From assembly GCF_002944405.1 (NCBI RefSeq), contig NZ_CP024310.1, forward strand, positions 806,001 to 870,000: a stretch of 64,000 nt of DNA, in the 5' to 3' direction. Below, one piece after another: positions 15,538 through 25,124 of the stretch; the first letter of the stretch is position 1; each line of letters begins with the position of its first letter. This DNA comes from Sinorhizobium fredii. GTDB lineage: Bacteria > Pseudomonadota > Alphaproteobacteria > Rhizobiales > Rhizobiaceae. Position numbers and translations under genes: made by a program. Below the pieces are notes generated by a model. The model ran no database searches, was not told the origin of the DNA, and saw nothing but the letters and a program-made list of their open reading frames with translations.

Positions 15538-16395
15538 ATGGAAGCCATGTCTCCGCTCGAACGGCTCCTGCGCGGCGTTGCCCTGACGCTGGTCGTCGTC
15601 TTCTTCATGTTCCCGATCGTCTGGATTTTCCTGATGTCCTTCCAGACAAACGAGACGATCCTCAGGATACCGCCATCGGTGGTCTTCACGCCGACATTGG
15701 ACAACTATGCGGCGCTGATCACCGGAAAGCTGCAGACCGCCGCCGGCACGCTCGACATCGCCTTCATGCGCAATCTTGGGAACTCGGTGTTCTTGTCGGT
15801 CGTATCCGTCGCCGTGGCGCTCGCCCTCGGCGTCCCCGCCGCCTACGCCTTCGCGCGGCACAAGTTCCGGGGTTCGGAGGATATCGCCTTCACGCTGCTC
15901 TCCTTCCGCTTCGCGCCGCCCCTGCTGGTGCTGCTGCCGCTGACCCAATATTTCCAGTGGCTCGGCCTTGCGAACACCTATTTCGGCCTCATCTGGGTGT
16001 ATCAGCTGATCTGCCTGCCGCTCATCCTGTGGATCGTGCGCGGCTATTTCGAGGACATCTCGGCCGATGTCGAATATGCCTATCGCATTGCCGGCCATTC
16101 CTGGTTCTCGACCTTCCGCAAGATCGCCCTGCCGCTGGCAGGGCCGGGCATTGCGGCGGCCGGCCTGCTCGCCTTCATCTTCGCCTGGAACAACTTCGTC
16201 TTCGCGCTGGTGCTGGCCTCGGCCGACAAGCAGCCGGTGACGGTCGGCGCGCTTGCCTTCGTCACGGCCTCAGGCATCCAATACGGCCAGATCGCCGCGG
16301 CGATCGTGCTGTCAATCACGCCGACGCTCGCTCTCGCACTCTACGCCCAGCGCTACCTCGTCGAAGGCCTGTCGCTCGGTGCGGTGAAGGGATAA
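15538..16395 (+). CDS. mptC: polyol ABC transporter permease (MalG type, MptC-like)
   Basis: A 285-aa permease, the second half of the channel. Hydrophobic segments begin at VALTLVVVFFMFPIVWIFLM, and the EAA-type loop is VEYAYRIAGHSWFSTFRKIALPL (near 180-202). It lies 10 bp after its partner with its own GAGAGG site. It is one of the carbohydrate-type (CUT1) permeases, as expected from the family 1 binding protein in the same operon. Confidence 0.9.
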   Translation: MEAMSPLERLLRGVALTLVVVFFMFPIVWIFLMSFQTNETILRIPPSVVFTPTLDNYAALITGKLQTAAGTLDIAFMRNLGNSVFLSVVSVAVALALGVPAAYAFARHKFRGSEDIAFTLLSFRFAPPLLVLLPLTQYFQWLGLANTYFGLIWVYQLICLPLILWIVRGYFEDISADVEYAYRIAGHSWFSTFRKIALPLAGPGIAAAGLLAFIFAWNNFVFALVLASADKQPVTVGALAFVTASGIQYGQIAAAIVLSITPTLALALYAQRYLVEGLSLGAVKG

Positions 16396-16401
16396 TCGCT
16401 G

Positions 16402-17520
16402 ATGACGACACTGCAGTTGAAGAACATCGTCAAAAGGTACAAGGGCCAGACAGTCCTTGATGATCTGTCGCTCGATGTGTCCGATGGCGAACGGCTGGTG
16501 CTCTTCGGCCCGTCGGGCGCCGGCAAGACGGTGCTGCTGAGGCTCGTTGCCGGCGTGATCGATCCGGACGAGGGCCGCGTGCTGATCGGTGGCGACGACC
16601 TGACCGACGTCGATGCGGAGCATCGCGGCGTCGGCATGGCCTTCCAGAATTTCGCCCTGTTCCCGCATATGAGCGCCTTCGACAATATCGCCAGCGCGCT
16701 GACAGCCCGCAGGTTCTCGAAGGAGGCGATCGCCGCCGGGGTCGAGAAGGTGGCAAAGCTCCTGAAGATCGACCATGTGCTCAGCCACCATCCGAAGGCG
16801 CTTTCCAATGGGCAGAAGCAGCGCACGGCGCTTGCCCGGGCGCTGGTCGGCTCGCCGCCGCTGCTCCTGCTCGACGACCCCTTGCGCAACGTCGATGCCA
16901 AGCTGCGCTTCGAGATGCGTCTGGAACTGCCGCGTCTTCTCGCCGCCCAGGGTGCGACCGTCGTCTACGTCACCCAGGACTATAAGGAGGCGATGGCGCT
17001 CGGCGACCGGATCGCCGTAATGTTCGAGGGACAGCTTCGCCAGATCGGCACGCCGGTCGACATCTACGACACGCCAGCGGAACTCGAGATCGCCCGGCTG
17101 TTCGGCGACCCGACGATCAACCTGCTCGACGTCGTGCCGCAGCGCGGGCCGGACGGCGCCTTTGCCGAACTGTCCGGCGTTCGCCTTAGGCTGCCGGGGT
17201 TCGGGCCCGAAATCGTCGGGAAGGCCTGCGTTCTCGGCATCCGGCCGGAAAACATCACCTTCACCGAGGCGTCCGCGCCCGGGGCAATCCCCGTCACGGT
17301 CGAGGCCGAAACGCCGCTCAACGAGAAAACCGTTACCCTGACGCTAACGGCGCGCCGCCGGGAAATCCTCGTTTCGCGCCCGGCGGGCACACCAGGCCCG
17401 CAGGCCGGGCCGGCGCACCTTGCGGTCAACAGCCGGACGACCCTGCTGTTCGACAAAGGCAGCGGCCGGCTGATGCGGCCGTCGGAGCCTGCCTCCAAGC
17501 GGAATGGAGAAGCGGCATGA
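16402..17520 (+). CDS. mptD: polyol ABC transporter ATP-binding protein, degenerate site (MptD-like)
   Basis: A 372-aa CUT1-type ATPase with a nucleotide-binding domain (1-235) and a C-terminal regulatory OB-like domain. Walker A GPSGAGKT is intact. Three usually invariant elements are altered: the signature is LSNGQ instead of LSGGQ, Walker B ends LLLLDDP instead of LLLLDEP (catalytic Glu to Asp), and the switch His is Gln (VYVTQDYKEA). The domain therefore probably binds ATP but hydrolyses poorly, leaving its partner as the working site. It is tightly packed between the permease (6 bp) and the second ATPase (4-bp overlap). Confidence 0.9.
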   Translation: MTTLQLKNIVKRYKGQTVLDDLSLDVSDGERLVLFGPSGAGKTVLLRLVAGVIDPDEGRVLIGGDDLTDVDAEHRGVGMAFQNFALFPHMSAFDNIASALTARRFSKEAIAAGVEKVAKLLKIDHVLSHHPKALSNGQKQRTALARALVGSPPLLLLDDPLRNVDAKLRFEMRLELPRLLAAQGATVVYVTQDYKEAMALGDRIAVMFEGQLRQIGTPVDIYDTPAELEIARLFGDPTINLLDVVPQRGPDGAFAELSGVRLRLPGFGPEIVGKACVLGIRPENITFTEASAPGAIPVTVEAETPLNEKTVTLTLTARRREILVSRPAGTPGPQAGPAHLAVNSRTTLLFDKGSGRLMRPSEPASKRNGEAA

Positions 17521-18641
17521 CCGACATTGCGCTCCTGCTGAAGGATGTCGACAAGTTCTACGGGCCGATCGACTACGGCGTCCATGCCGTGAAGAAACTC
17601 AGCATGGATGTCAGGAAGGGCGAGATCATCGCGCTCCTTGGCTCGTCTGGTTGCGGCAAGACCTCGACGCTCAGGATGATCGCCGGCTTCGAGGCGGTGT
17701 CTCGCGGCAAGATCTCGCTTGGCGGCCGCGAAATCCAGACATTCCCGCCGGTTCGCCGCAACGTGGCCATGGCCTTCGAAGGCTATTCGCTTTATCCGCC
17801 GCTGACGGTGCGGGAGAACATTGCCTTCGCGCTCAAGGCCTCGAAGCTGTCGCAGAGCACCGTCGACGAGAAGGTGGCCAGCATCGCCAGGCTGCTCGAG
17901 ATCGAGGACATACTCGGCCGCTATCCAAGCTCGATCTCCGGCGGCCAGCAGCAGCGCGCCTCGCTCGGCCGGGCGCTGATCCGCGACGCCAGCCTGCATC
18001 TGCTCGACGAGCCGATGGGGCAGCTCGAGCCGCAATTGCGCGCCGTGCTGCGCGGCCGCATCAAGCACTACATCAAGGAACGCGGGCTGACCGCCATTCT
18101 CGTCACCCACGACCAGACCGAAGCAAATGCACTTGCCGACCGCATCGCCGTCATGGAGGGCGGCGTGCTGCAGCAGTTCGACACGCCGCAGCGGATCAAG
18201 GAGCGGCCGGCCAATCTCTTTACCGGCACCTTCGTCGGCGAGCCGCCGATGAACGTCTTCGAGGCGAGCGTCACCGCCTCCGAAAGCCGCCTGGCCTTCG
18301 GCCTCAAGGACGGCATCCGGCTGGAATATGCCGCTTCCGATTTTTCCCATGCGGTGCGCGATGCGCTGAGAAAGCGCCAGCGGGTGGTTCTCGGCGTCAG
18401 GCCCTATGCGGTGAAACGCAGCGCCGACGGCGTCACCGGCCGCGTCGCCGTCAACCAGTGGCTCGGCGACCAGACGCATATCGCCGCGGATTTGGCCGGC
18501 GGGACGCTGGTGCTGGTGGAGCACGATCGGGCAAGGCTCGAGGTGGGCCAGCCGATCGGCATTCGCCTCGAGCCGGCGAGCCTGCATGTCTTCGACGTCG
18601 AGAGCGGCGCGGCGATCTCGCATGGGGAGGAGCTCGCCTGA
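17517..18641 (+). CDS. mptE: polyol ABC transporter ATP-binding protein, catalytic partner (MptE-like)
   Basis: A 374-aa CUT1-type ATPase. Walker A (GSSGCGKT), signature (ISGGQQQR), Walker B (LHLLDEP) and switch His (LVTHDQTEA) are all canonical. The Q-loop Gln is Glu (MAFEGYSLYPP) and the D-loop reads GQLEPQL instead of SNLDAKL, so this half is also not standard. The C-terminal 130 residues form the regulatory domain found in MalK/UgpC. The start overlaps the previous stop (ATGA), and the stop overlaps the eryA start (TGATG), so the importer and catabolic genes form one operon. Confidence 0.9.
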   Translation: MTDIALLLKDVDKFYGPIDYGVHAVKKLSMDVRKGEIIALLGSSGCGKTSTLRMIAGFEAVSRGKISLGGREIQTFPPVRRNVAMAFEGYSLYPPLTVRENIAFALKASKLSQSTVDEKVASIARLLEIEDILGRYPSSISGGQQQRASLGRALIRDASLHLLDEPMGQLEPQLRAVLRGRIKHYIKERGLTAILVTHDQTEANALADRIAVMEGGVLQQFDTPQRIKERPANLFTGTFVGEPPMNVFEASVTASESRLAFGLKDGIRLEYAASDFSHAVRDALRKRQRVVLGVRPYAVKRSADGVTGRVAVNQWLGDQTHIAADLAGGTLVLVEHDRARLEVGQPIGIRLEPASLHVFDVESGAAISHGEELA

Positions 18642-20218
18642 TGCGCGACATCCTGATCGGCATCGATGCGGGGACGTCGGTCATCAAGTCGGTCGCCTTT
18701 GACCTCGGCGGCCGGCAGCTCGCCATGGCGGCCGTTCCGAACAGCTACGAGGCGGTGGGGCGAACCGGCAGCGTGCAGGACCTGCGCCGCACTTGGGCGG
18801 ACACCGTGAAAACCCTGGTCGAGCTCTCGGCCAGGATCGAGAACCTCCCTGGCCGCGTTGCCGCGATCGCGGTGACCGGTCAGGGAGACGGCACGTGGTT
18901 GATCGACAGCGACGGTGAGCCGGTCGGCAAGGGCTGGCTCTGGCTCGATGCGCGGGCCAGCGAAACGGTCGAGCGGCTGCGCGGCGACAGCGGCGATGTC
19001 GAGCGTTTCGCGCATACCGGTTCGGGACTTGCCGCCTGCCAGCAGGGGCCGCAACTGCGCTGGATGCTGGAAAACGCGCCGGAGATGCTGGAGGGAGCCG
19101 CCACGGCCTTCCATTGCAAGGATTGGCTCTATTTCAACCTCACGAAAAGGCGCGCCACCGATCCATCGGAGGCGAACTTCACCTACGGGGACTTCCGTAC
19201 CCGGCAATATTGCGACGCGGTGATTTCCTTCCTCGGTCTCGAGAGGCTTACGCATCTGCTGCCGGAAATCGTTGACGGGGCGGCGTCGCATCATCCGCTC
19301 TCTAAGGCTGCCGCCTCGGCCACCGGCCTTCCGGTCGGGACGCCCGTCGTACTCGGCTATGTCGACGTGGTCTGCACGGCGCTCGGGGCAGGGCTTTATG
19401 ATCCGGGAACCGATGCAGGCTGTTCGATCATCGGCTCGACCGGCATGCACATGCGGCTGGCGAAGAGCGCCGACGACGTTCGGCTCAACCGCGACCTGAC
19501 CGGCTACACCATGTGCATGCCGATCCCGAACACCTATACGCAGATGCAGTCGAACATGGCGGCGACGCTCAACATCGACTGGATCCTTTCGATCGCCGGG
19601 GGTGTGCTGAAGGGTATGGGGGTCGAAAAGTCCAAGGGCGAGTTGCTCGCCCACGTGGATGGCTGGCTTGAGGAGGCAAGGGGCACGCCGCTTCTCTTCG
19701 AGCCCTATATTTCCGAGGCCGGCGAGCGCGGGCCCTTCGTCGACGCCTCGGCGCGGGCGTCCTTCGTCGGGCTGTCGAGCACCCATGGCTTCGGCGACAT
19801 GGTGCGGGCCGTCTTCGACGGCCTCGCCCTTGCCGCCCGAGATTGTTATGCCGAAATGGGGCCGCTGCCGGAACGCATTCGGCTGACCGGCGGTGCGGCG
19901 CGCAGCGCCTCTTTGCGCCGCATCCTCGGCGGTGCGCTCGGCGCCAGCATCCAGACCAGCGAACGCGAGGAGGCGGGCGCCGCGGGCGTCGCGATGATCG
20001 CTGCCGTTTCGCTCGGCATCTACGCCTCGATGGCCGATTGCGTGGCCGATTGGGTGCGGCCGCACCAGCGCCCCGCCGAGCCGGCCGACGGCGAACTGGT
20101 CCGGCGCTACGACGCGCTTTTCCCCGCCTACCGGCAATCGCGCCTTGCGCTCAGGCCCGTCTGGCACGCGCTCTCCCACGCGGCCGGCTCGGGAGATCAA
20201 CAGGACAAACCGAAATGA
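18641..20218 (+). CDS. eryA: erythritol kinase EryA (FGGY family)
   Basis: A 525-aa FGGY carbohydrate kinase that phosphorylates imported erythritol with ATP, the first step in the cytoplasm. The N-terminal phosphate loop (LIGIDAGTSVIKSVAFDL), the AIAVTGQGDGTWLID segment, the glycine-rich DAGCSIIGSTGMHMR loop and the RLTGGAARSASLRRILGGALG adenosine region are all in place. Length and order match Brucella and rhizobial EryA. It immediately follows the importer with a 1-bp overlap. The reaction is assigned from family and locus; activity towards pentitols is possible. Confidence 0.9.
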   Translation: MRDILIGIDAGTSVIKSVAFDLGGRQLAMAAVPNSYEAVGRTGSVQDLRRTWADTVKTLVELSARIENLPGRVAAIAVTGQGDGTWLIDSDGEPVGKGWLWLDARASETVERLRGDSGDVERFAHTGSGLAACQQGPQLRWMLENAPEMLEGAATAFHCKDWLYFNLTKRRATDPSEANFTYGDFRTRQYCDAVISFLGLERLTHLLPEIVDGAASHHPLSKAAASATGLPVGTPVVLGYVDVVCTALGAGLYDPGTDAGCSIIGSTGMHMRLAKSADDVRLNRDLTGYTMCMPIPNTYTQMQSNMAATLNIDWILSIAGGVLKGMGVEKSKGELLAHVDGWLEEARGTPLLFEPYISEAGERGPFVDASARASFVGLSSTHGFGDMVRAVFDGLALAARDCYAEMGPLPERIRLTGGAARSASLRRILGGALGASIQTSEREEAGAAGVAMIAAVSLGIYASMADCVADWVRPHQRPAEPADGELVRRYDALFPAYRQSRLALRPVWHALSHAAGSGDQQDKPK

Positions 20219-21252
20219 AGAAGATTGCCATCATCGGCGACCGGTTCATGCTGCCGGAGGTGTTCCGCGACAAGATCGTGGAGGCCTGCGGCGACGGGCA
20301 TGAGATCCGCACGGTTGAACAACCTTGGCCGGATGTGCCCATGGAGCACGGCTACGCGGTCGAGGGCATGGACGGGCTCAAGGAATATCTCGGCAAGCCC
20401 GCCGAGATCATCCGTTTCGTCGGTGACGCCGAAATCCTGGTGACGCAGCTTGCGCCCTTGTCGCGGGCGATGCTTGCGGAGCTGCCGAACCTGAAGCTCG
20501 TCGCCGTCTCCCGCGGCGGGCCGGTCAATATCGACATGAGTGCCGCCCGCGATGCCGGTGTGCGGGTCGTCAACACGCCGGGACGAAATGCGAGCGCCGT
20601 CGCGGAGTTCACGATCGGCGCCATTCTCGCCGAGACGCGGCTGATCCGGGTGGGCCACGAGGCGTTGCGCAAGGGCGAATGGCGCGGCGATCTCTACCGC
20701 GCCGACCGCACCGGCCGCGAGCTTTCGGAATTGACCGTCGGCGTCGTCGGCTACGGCAATATCGGTGCCAAGGTCGTCCGGCTGCTGCGCGCCTTCGGCA
20801 CCAAGGTGATCGTCCACGACCCCTATGTGCAGCTCAGCGCCGAAGACCGCAACGCCGGTGTCGAGCACGTCTCCCTCGACGACCTGCTGGCGCAATCGGA
20901 CGTGGTGACGCTGCATCCACGCGTCACTGCCGAAACGCGAAACATGATGAATGCGGAGGCCTTCGCGAAGATGAAGCCGGCGGCGATCTTCGTGAACACC
21001 GCGCGCGGCCCGCTCTGCGATTATGAGGCGCTTTACGAAAACCTCGTCAGCGGTCACCTGTCGAGCGCCATGCTGGAGACATTCGCGGTCGAGCCGGTGC
21101 CGGAAGACTGGCCGCTCTTGAAGTTGCCGAACGTGACTCTGACGCCCCATATCGCCGGCGCCTCGGTCCGGACCGTTACCTATGCAGCCGAAATGGCGGC
21201 GGAGGAGGTGCGCCGCTACATCGTCGGCCTGCCGCCGGTCAATCCGTGCTGA
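20215..21252 (+). CDS. D-isomer-specific 2-hydroxyacid dehydrogenase family protein
   Basis: A 345-aa NAD(P)-dependent oxidoreductase of the SerA/phosphoglycerate-dehydrogenase type. The Rossmann loop is VGVVGYGNIGAKVVRLLRAFG (near 178-198). Catalytic Arg (VNTARG), Glu (METFAVEP) and His (LTPHIAGAS) are present. It overlaps eryA by 4 bp and precedes eryB, so it is co-expressed with polyol catabolism. It is not one of the classical eryABCD enzymes. It might act on an oxidised tetronate or pentonate side product, but the substrate is unknown. Confidence 0.85.
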   Translation: MKKIAIIGDRFMLPEVFRDKIVEACGDGHEIRTVEQPWPDVPMEHGYAVEGMDGLKEYLGKPAEIIRFVGDAEILVTQLAPLSRAMLAELPNLKLVAVSRGGPVNIDMSAARDAGVRVVNTPGRNASAVAEFTIGAILAETRLIRVGHEALRKGEWRGDLYRADRTGRELSELTVGVVGYGNIGAKVVRLLRAFGTKVIVHDPYVQLSAEDRNAGVEHVSLDDLLAQSDVVTLHPRVTAETRNMMNAEAFAKMKPAAIFVNTARGPLCDYEALYENLVSGHLSSAMLETFAVEPVPEDWPLLKLPNVTLTPHIAGASVRTVTYAAEMAAEEVRRYIVGLPPVNPC

Positions 21253-21262
21253 GGGGAGGGCG

Positions 21263-22774
21263 ATGAGCGAGCCCGGGACATACGACCTATTCGTTATCGG
21301 TGGCGGCATCAACGGCGCGGGCATTGCCCGCGATGCAGCCGGCCGCGGCCTTTCCGTGCTGCTCTGCGAGAAGGACGATCTTGCCCAGGGCACGAGTTCG
21401 CGGTCCGGAAAGCTCATTCATGGGGGCTTGCGCTATCTCGAATATTACGAGTTCCGGCTGGTCCGCGAGGCACTGATCGAGCGCGAGGTGCTGCTCCGAT
21501 CGGCGCCGCACATCATCTGGCCGATGCGCTTCGTGCTGCCGCACAACCCGGCCGACCGACCGGCTTGGCTTGTCCGCCTCGGCCTGTTTCTCTACGACCA
21601 TCTCGGCGGCCGCGAGCGCCTGCCGGGCACGCGGACGCTCGACCTCAGGACGGCGCCGGAAGGCGCGCCGATCAAAACGTCCTATCGCAAGGCGTTCGAA
21701 TATTCCGACTGTTGGGTGGACGACGCCCGGCTGGTCGTCCTGAGCGCCCTTGATGCGGAGCAGCGAGGCGCCCGAGTCCTCACCCGCACCGCCTGCACGA
21801 GCATCCGCCGCCGCGGCGAGCTCTGGCAGGTCGAGATGACTGATGCCGGGACCGGTGCGAGGACGGAGGCGCGGGCGCGCTGCGTCGTCAACACCGCCGG
21901 CCCCTGGGTCAACGACATGATCGGCCGGGTCGCCGGGCTCAGCTCCCGCCGCAGCGTCCGGCTCGTCAAGGGCAGCCATATCGTTGTGCCGAAGTTCTGG
22001 GAGGGGAGGCAGGCCTATCTCGTCCAGAATCCCGACAAACGGGTCATCTTCATCAATCCCTATCAGAACGATCTGGCGCTGATCGGTACCACCGACATTC
22101 CCTACGAGGGACGGCCGGAGGACGTTGCCGCCGATGCCGACGAAATCGTCTATCTGATGAGATCGGTGAACCGCTATTTCAAGCAGCAGCTCAGCGAGGC
22201 AGACATCATCCAGAGCTTCTCCGGGGTCCGGCCGCTCTATGACGACAATGCCGAGAATCCTTCTGCGGTGACGCGCGACTATATTTTCGAGTTGGATGCG
22301 GCGAACGGCGAGGCGCCGCTGCTTTCCGTCTTCGGCGGCAAGATCACCACCTTCCGCAAGCTTTCCGAACATGCGCTGGAGCGGTTGAAATCTTTCTTTC
22401 CGAAAATCGGTCCGGCCTGGACCGCGGGTGCCCACCTGCCGGGCGGCGATATGGCGAATGCGGATTTCGACCAATTCCTTGGAGAGCTGCGCGCCTGCTA
22501 TCGCTGGCTGCCGGCCGATCTCTTGAAGCATTATGCCAGGCTTTACGGTACGCGGACCCACGCACTGATCGACGGGGCAACGTCGCTCGACGAGCTCGGC
22601 ACCGGCTTCAGCCGGCTCTTCCGCGAACGCGAAGCCCGCTTCCTGATCGAAACCGAATGGGCACGGACGGCGGAGGATCTGCTCGAGCGTCGCACCAAGC
22701 ATGGCCTGCATATGAGCGAAGCCGAGAAGCGGGCCTTCGGCGGCTGGCTCAAGGGTCAGCAGGCGGCCGCATGA
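21263..22774 (+). CDS. eryB: erythritol-phosphate dehydrogenase EryB (GlpD-like)
   Basis: A 503-aa FAD-dependent dehydrogenase that oxidises the phosphorylated tetritol made by EryA and passes electrons to the respiratory chain at the membrane. The FAD loop VIGGGINGAGIARDAAGRGL opens the protein, followed by the GlpD signature GTSSRSGKLIHGGLRYLE. The C-terminal GlpD-type domain (FGGKITTFRKLSEHALE) is complete. The start at 21263 is set by GGGGAGGG a few bases upstream. The GlpD family also includes glycerol-3-phosphate dehydrogenase; position in the ery operon decides for EryB. Confidence 0.9.
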   Translation: MSEPGTYDLFVIGGGINGAGIARDAAGRGLSVLLCEKDDLAQGTSSRSGKLIHGGLRYLEYYEFRLVREALIEREVLLRSAPHIIWPMRFVLPHNPADRPAWLVRLGLFLYDHLGGRERLPGTRTLDLRTAPEGAPIKTSYRKAFEYSDCWVDDARLVVLSALDAEQRGARVLTRTACTSIRRRGELWQVEMTDAGTGARTEARARCVVNTAGPWVNDMIGRVAGLSSRRSVRLVKGSHIVVPKFWEGRQAYLVQNPDKRVIFINPYQNDLALIGTTDIPYEGRPEDVAADADEIVYLMRSVNRYFKQQLSEADIIQSFSGVRPLYDDNAENPSAVTRDYIFELDAANGEAPLLSVFGGKITTFRKLSEHALERLKSFFPKIGPAWTAGAHLPGGDMANADFDQFLGELRACYRWLPADLLKHYARLYGTRTHALIDGATSLDELGTGFSRLFREREARFLIETEWARTAEDLLERRTKHGLHMSEAEKRAFGGWLKGQQAAA

Positions 22775-22788
22775 GAAAGGGGCAGGCG

Positions 22789-23844
22789 ATGTTGCGAAGC
22801 TCCGAATTCGAAGCGCTTCTAGATCTGTCGGCGCGGATCGGCGCCGATCCGGAGCTCGTCCAGGGCGCCGGCGGCAATACCTCGATCAAGGAGGGCGATA
22901 CCCTCTGGATCAAGGCTTCAGGACTTTGGCTCGCCGAGGCCCGGGCGCGCGATATCATGGTGCCGGTCGCGCTCGATCCGCTGATCGACGCACTGGAGCG
23001 CGACGATCCGGCGGCGGAGAGGGCCCAGGACTTCGTCATCGAGGAGCTCAACCCATCCGGCCTCCGGCCGTCGATCGAAACCACGGTGCACGCGCTGATG
23101 CCGCAGAAGGTGGTCATCCATGTGCATTGCGTGGCGACGATCGCAGCCGCCGTGCAGACCAATGCGGCGGCCATCGCGGCCGAAAGGCTTGCCGGCATTC
23201 CCCATGCTTTCGTTCCCTATGCCCGCCCCGGCCTGCCGCTCGCCAGAGCGATCGGCGAACGGATCGATGCCGATACGGCCGTGCTGGTGTTCGGCAATCA
23301 CGGGCTGGCGGTCGCCGGCGATACGATCGAAGATGCGGCGCTTCTCCTCGTCGACGTCTCCGAGCGGTTTGCCGGCCTCGTGCGCCAGGCTCCGCCCGCG
23401 GACCTGTCGGCGCTGTCGCGCCTCGCCGTCAACAGCGCCTATCGTCTTCCGGAGGAAGAAAGACTGCATGACGCCGCAACTGATCTCGAAAGCTGCAGGA
23501 TCGCCGCCGGCGGCAGCCTCTATCCCGACCATGTGATCTTTCTCGGCAAGGGTTCGGTGATCGCCGCGCCGGAGGATACGGCTCTTGCGATCGAGGCGCG
23601 CTTTCTTGAAGCGCGAGAGCCTTTACCGCCGGTTCTCCTTTTTCCGGGCAAGGGGGTGCTGGTCCTCAAGGATATAACCGCCGGGGCGCTTGCGATGGCC
23701 CGCTGCCTTTCCGACGTGGCGGCGCGCATTCCGGCGAGCGCGCGGCTGCGCTACCTGACGGATGCCGAGAATGCCGAGCTTCTCGGCTGGGATGCGGAAA
23801 AATACCGTCAGCAGCTGAACCGCGCCGGCCAGGTGCTGCAATGA
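22789..23844 (+). CDS. class II aldolase/adducin family protein of the polyol locus
   Basis: A 351-aa zinc aldolase/epimerase-type enzyme. Metal ligands are visible as His-Val-His (VVIHVHCVATIAAAVQ) and the later FGNHGLAVAG motif, and the phosphate pocket lies in QGAGGNTSIKEGDTLWIKASG. The start at 22789 is preferred because AAAGGGG lies six bases upstream; an ATG at 22771 overlapping the eryB stop would add six residues. The family includes sugar-phosphate aldolases and 4-epimerases. With a ribulokinase-like gene next, a pentulose-phosphate substrate from ribitol or L-arabitol is likely (inference). Confidence 0.82.
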   Translation: MLRSSEFEALLDLSARIGADPELVQGAGGNTSIKEGDTLWIKASGLWLAEARARDIMVPVALDPLIDALERDDPAAERAQDFVIEELNPSGLRPSIETTVHALMPQKVVIHVHCVATIAAAVQTNAAAIAAERLAGIPHAFVPYARPGLPLARAIGERIDADTAVLVFGNHGLAVAGDTIEDAALLLVDVSERFAGLVRQAPPADLSALSRLAVNSAYRLPEEERLHDAATDLESCRIAAGGSLYPDHVIFLGKGSVIAAPEDTALAIEARFLEAREPLPPVLLFPGKGVLVLKDITAGALAMARCLSDVAARIPASARLRYLTDAENAELLGWDAEKYRQQLNRAGQVLQ

Positions 23845-25124
23845 GCGGTGGAGACGGGCTCGTCCTCGGCATCGATATGGGCACGTCCGGTGCCCGCGCC
23901 GTGGCAATGGACGAAGCCGGGAACGTCGCCTCCTCGGGCGCCGCCAAGCTCGGCGCCTTTTCCGAGGACCATCGCGATCCGATCGGCTGGTGGAAGGCGG
24001 TACAGGCCGCACTTCTGGAGGCGCTTGTGGCAATCGATCCGGTGCGCGTGCGTGCAATCAGCATCGACGGCACGTCCGGGACGATGTTGCCGGTTGCGGC
24101 CGACGGAGAGCCGCTTGCGGCGCCGCTGATGTACAATGATCCGGTCGGCGACCCGGCCATTGTCGACCGCATCGCCGCACATGCGCCGCTGGAAAGCGCC
24201 GCGCACGGCGCGACCTCCGGTCTCGCCAGGCTGCTGGCGTTTCAATTGTATCCCGGTGTCTTCCGCGTGGTCCACCAGGCCGACTGGCTCGCAGGGCATT
24301 TGACCGGCCTCTACGACGTCACCGACGAGAACAACGCGCTGAAGACCGGCTACGATCCCGTCCAACGGTGCTGGCCGGACTGGTTGGCGCGGACCGGTGC
24401 GCGGGTCGAGCTGCTGCCGGACGTCCAGCCGGCCGGAGCGCCCATCGCGACGATTTCACCGGCGGCGGCGGACGTCTTCGGCCTGCCGCGCGATACGGTC
24501 GTCGTCGCCGGCACGACGGACGGCTGCGCCTCGTTCCTCGCCACCGGCGCCGACGGGCCGGGCGATGGGGTCAGCGCGCTGGGCACGACCCTGACGGTGA
24601 AGATGCTGTCGGATCGCCCGCTGTTCGCTCCGGAATTCGGACTCTACAGCCACCGGATCGGCGACATGTGGCTTGCCGGCGGTGCCTCCAACACCGGCGG
24701 TGCGGTGCTTGCCGCGCATTTCAGCGCCGAGCGGGTCGGCGAACTTTCGGCGGAGATCGATCCGGCAACCGCGACGGGTCTGGATTTCTATCCGTTGACG
24801 AGACCGGGCGAACGCTTTCCGATCGCCGATCCCGCGCTGATGCCGCGCATGACGCCGCGCCCGGCAGATGACGCGGAGTTCCTGAAGGCGATCTTCGAGG
24901 GGATCGCGGCCGTCGAGAGCCTCGCCTATCAGCGGCTCGCCTCACTCGGCAGCCCACCGCTTCGGACGGTCCGCAGCGTCGGTGGCGGCGCCGGGAACAG
25001 GGCCTGGACGGCCATCCGCGCCCGCAAACTCCGCGTGCCCTTTCTGCCGCCGCGCTCCCAGGAAGCGGCCGCCGGCACGGCGCGGTTGGCACTGTCCGGT
25101 GCAAAACAAGCGGGGGTGCTATGA
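23841..25124 (+). CDS. FGGY carbohydrate kinase, D-ribulokinase-like
   Basis: A 427-aa kinase, distinct from EryA. The phosphate-1 loop is LGIDMGTSGARAVAMDEAG, followed by the ISIDGTSGTMLPV motif and VAGTTDGCASFLATGA, which mark the ribulokinase/AtXK-1-like branch that phosphorylates D-ribulose. C-terminal VRSVGGGAGNRAWTAIRARKL forms the adenosine pocket. It overlaps both neighbours by 4 bp. The likely role is to bring ribulose or another pentulose from pentitol oxidation into the pentose phosphate pathway, with the adjacent aldolase and rpiB. Substrate is inferred from clade and context. Confidence 0.85.
   Translation: MSGGDGLVLGIDMGTSGARAVAMDEAGNVASSGAAKLGAFSEDHRDPIGWWKAVQAALLEALVAIDPVRVRAISIDGTSGTMLPVAADGEPLAAPLMYNDPVGDPAIVDRIAAHAPLESAAHGATSGLARLLAFQLYPGVFRVVHQADWLAGHLTGLYDVTDENNALKTGYDPVQRCWPDWLARTGARVELLPDVQPAGAPIATISPAAADVFGLPRDTVVVAGTTDGCASFLATGADGPGDGVSALGTTLTVKMLSDRPLFAPEFGLYSHRIGDMWLAGGASNTGGAVLAAHFSAERVGELSAEIDPATATGLDFYPLTRPGERFPIADPALMPRMTPRPADDAEFLKAIFEGIAAVESLAYQRLASLGSPPLRTVRSVGGGAGNRAWTAIRARKLRVPFLPPRSQEAAAGTARLALSGAKQAGVL

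Noticed and set aside
17504..20218. 904-aa frame covering the second ATPase and eryA
   Set aside because: Its first 380 residues are out-of-frame translation of the ATPase gene. Only the part from 18641 (EryA) is real.
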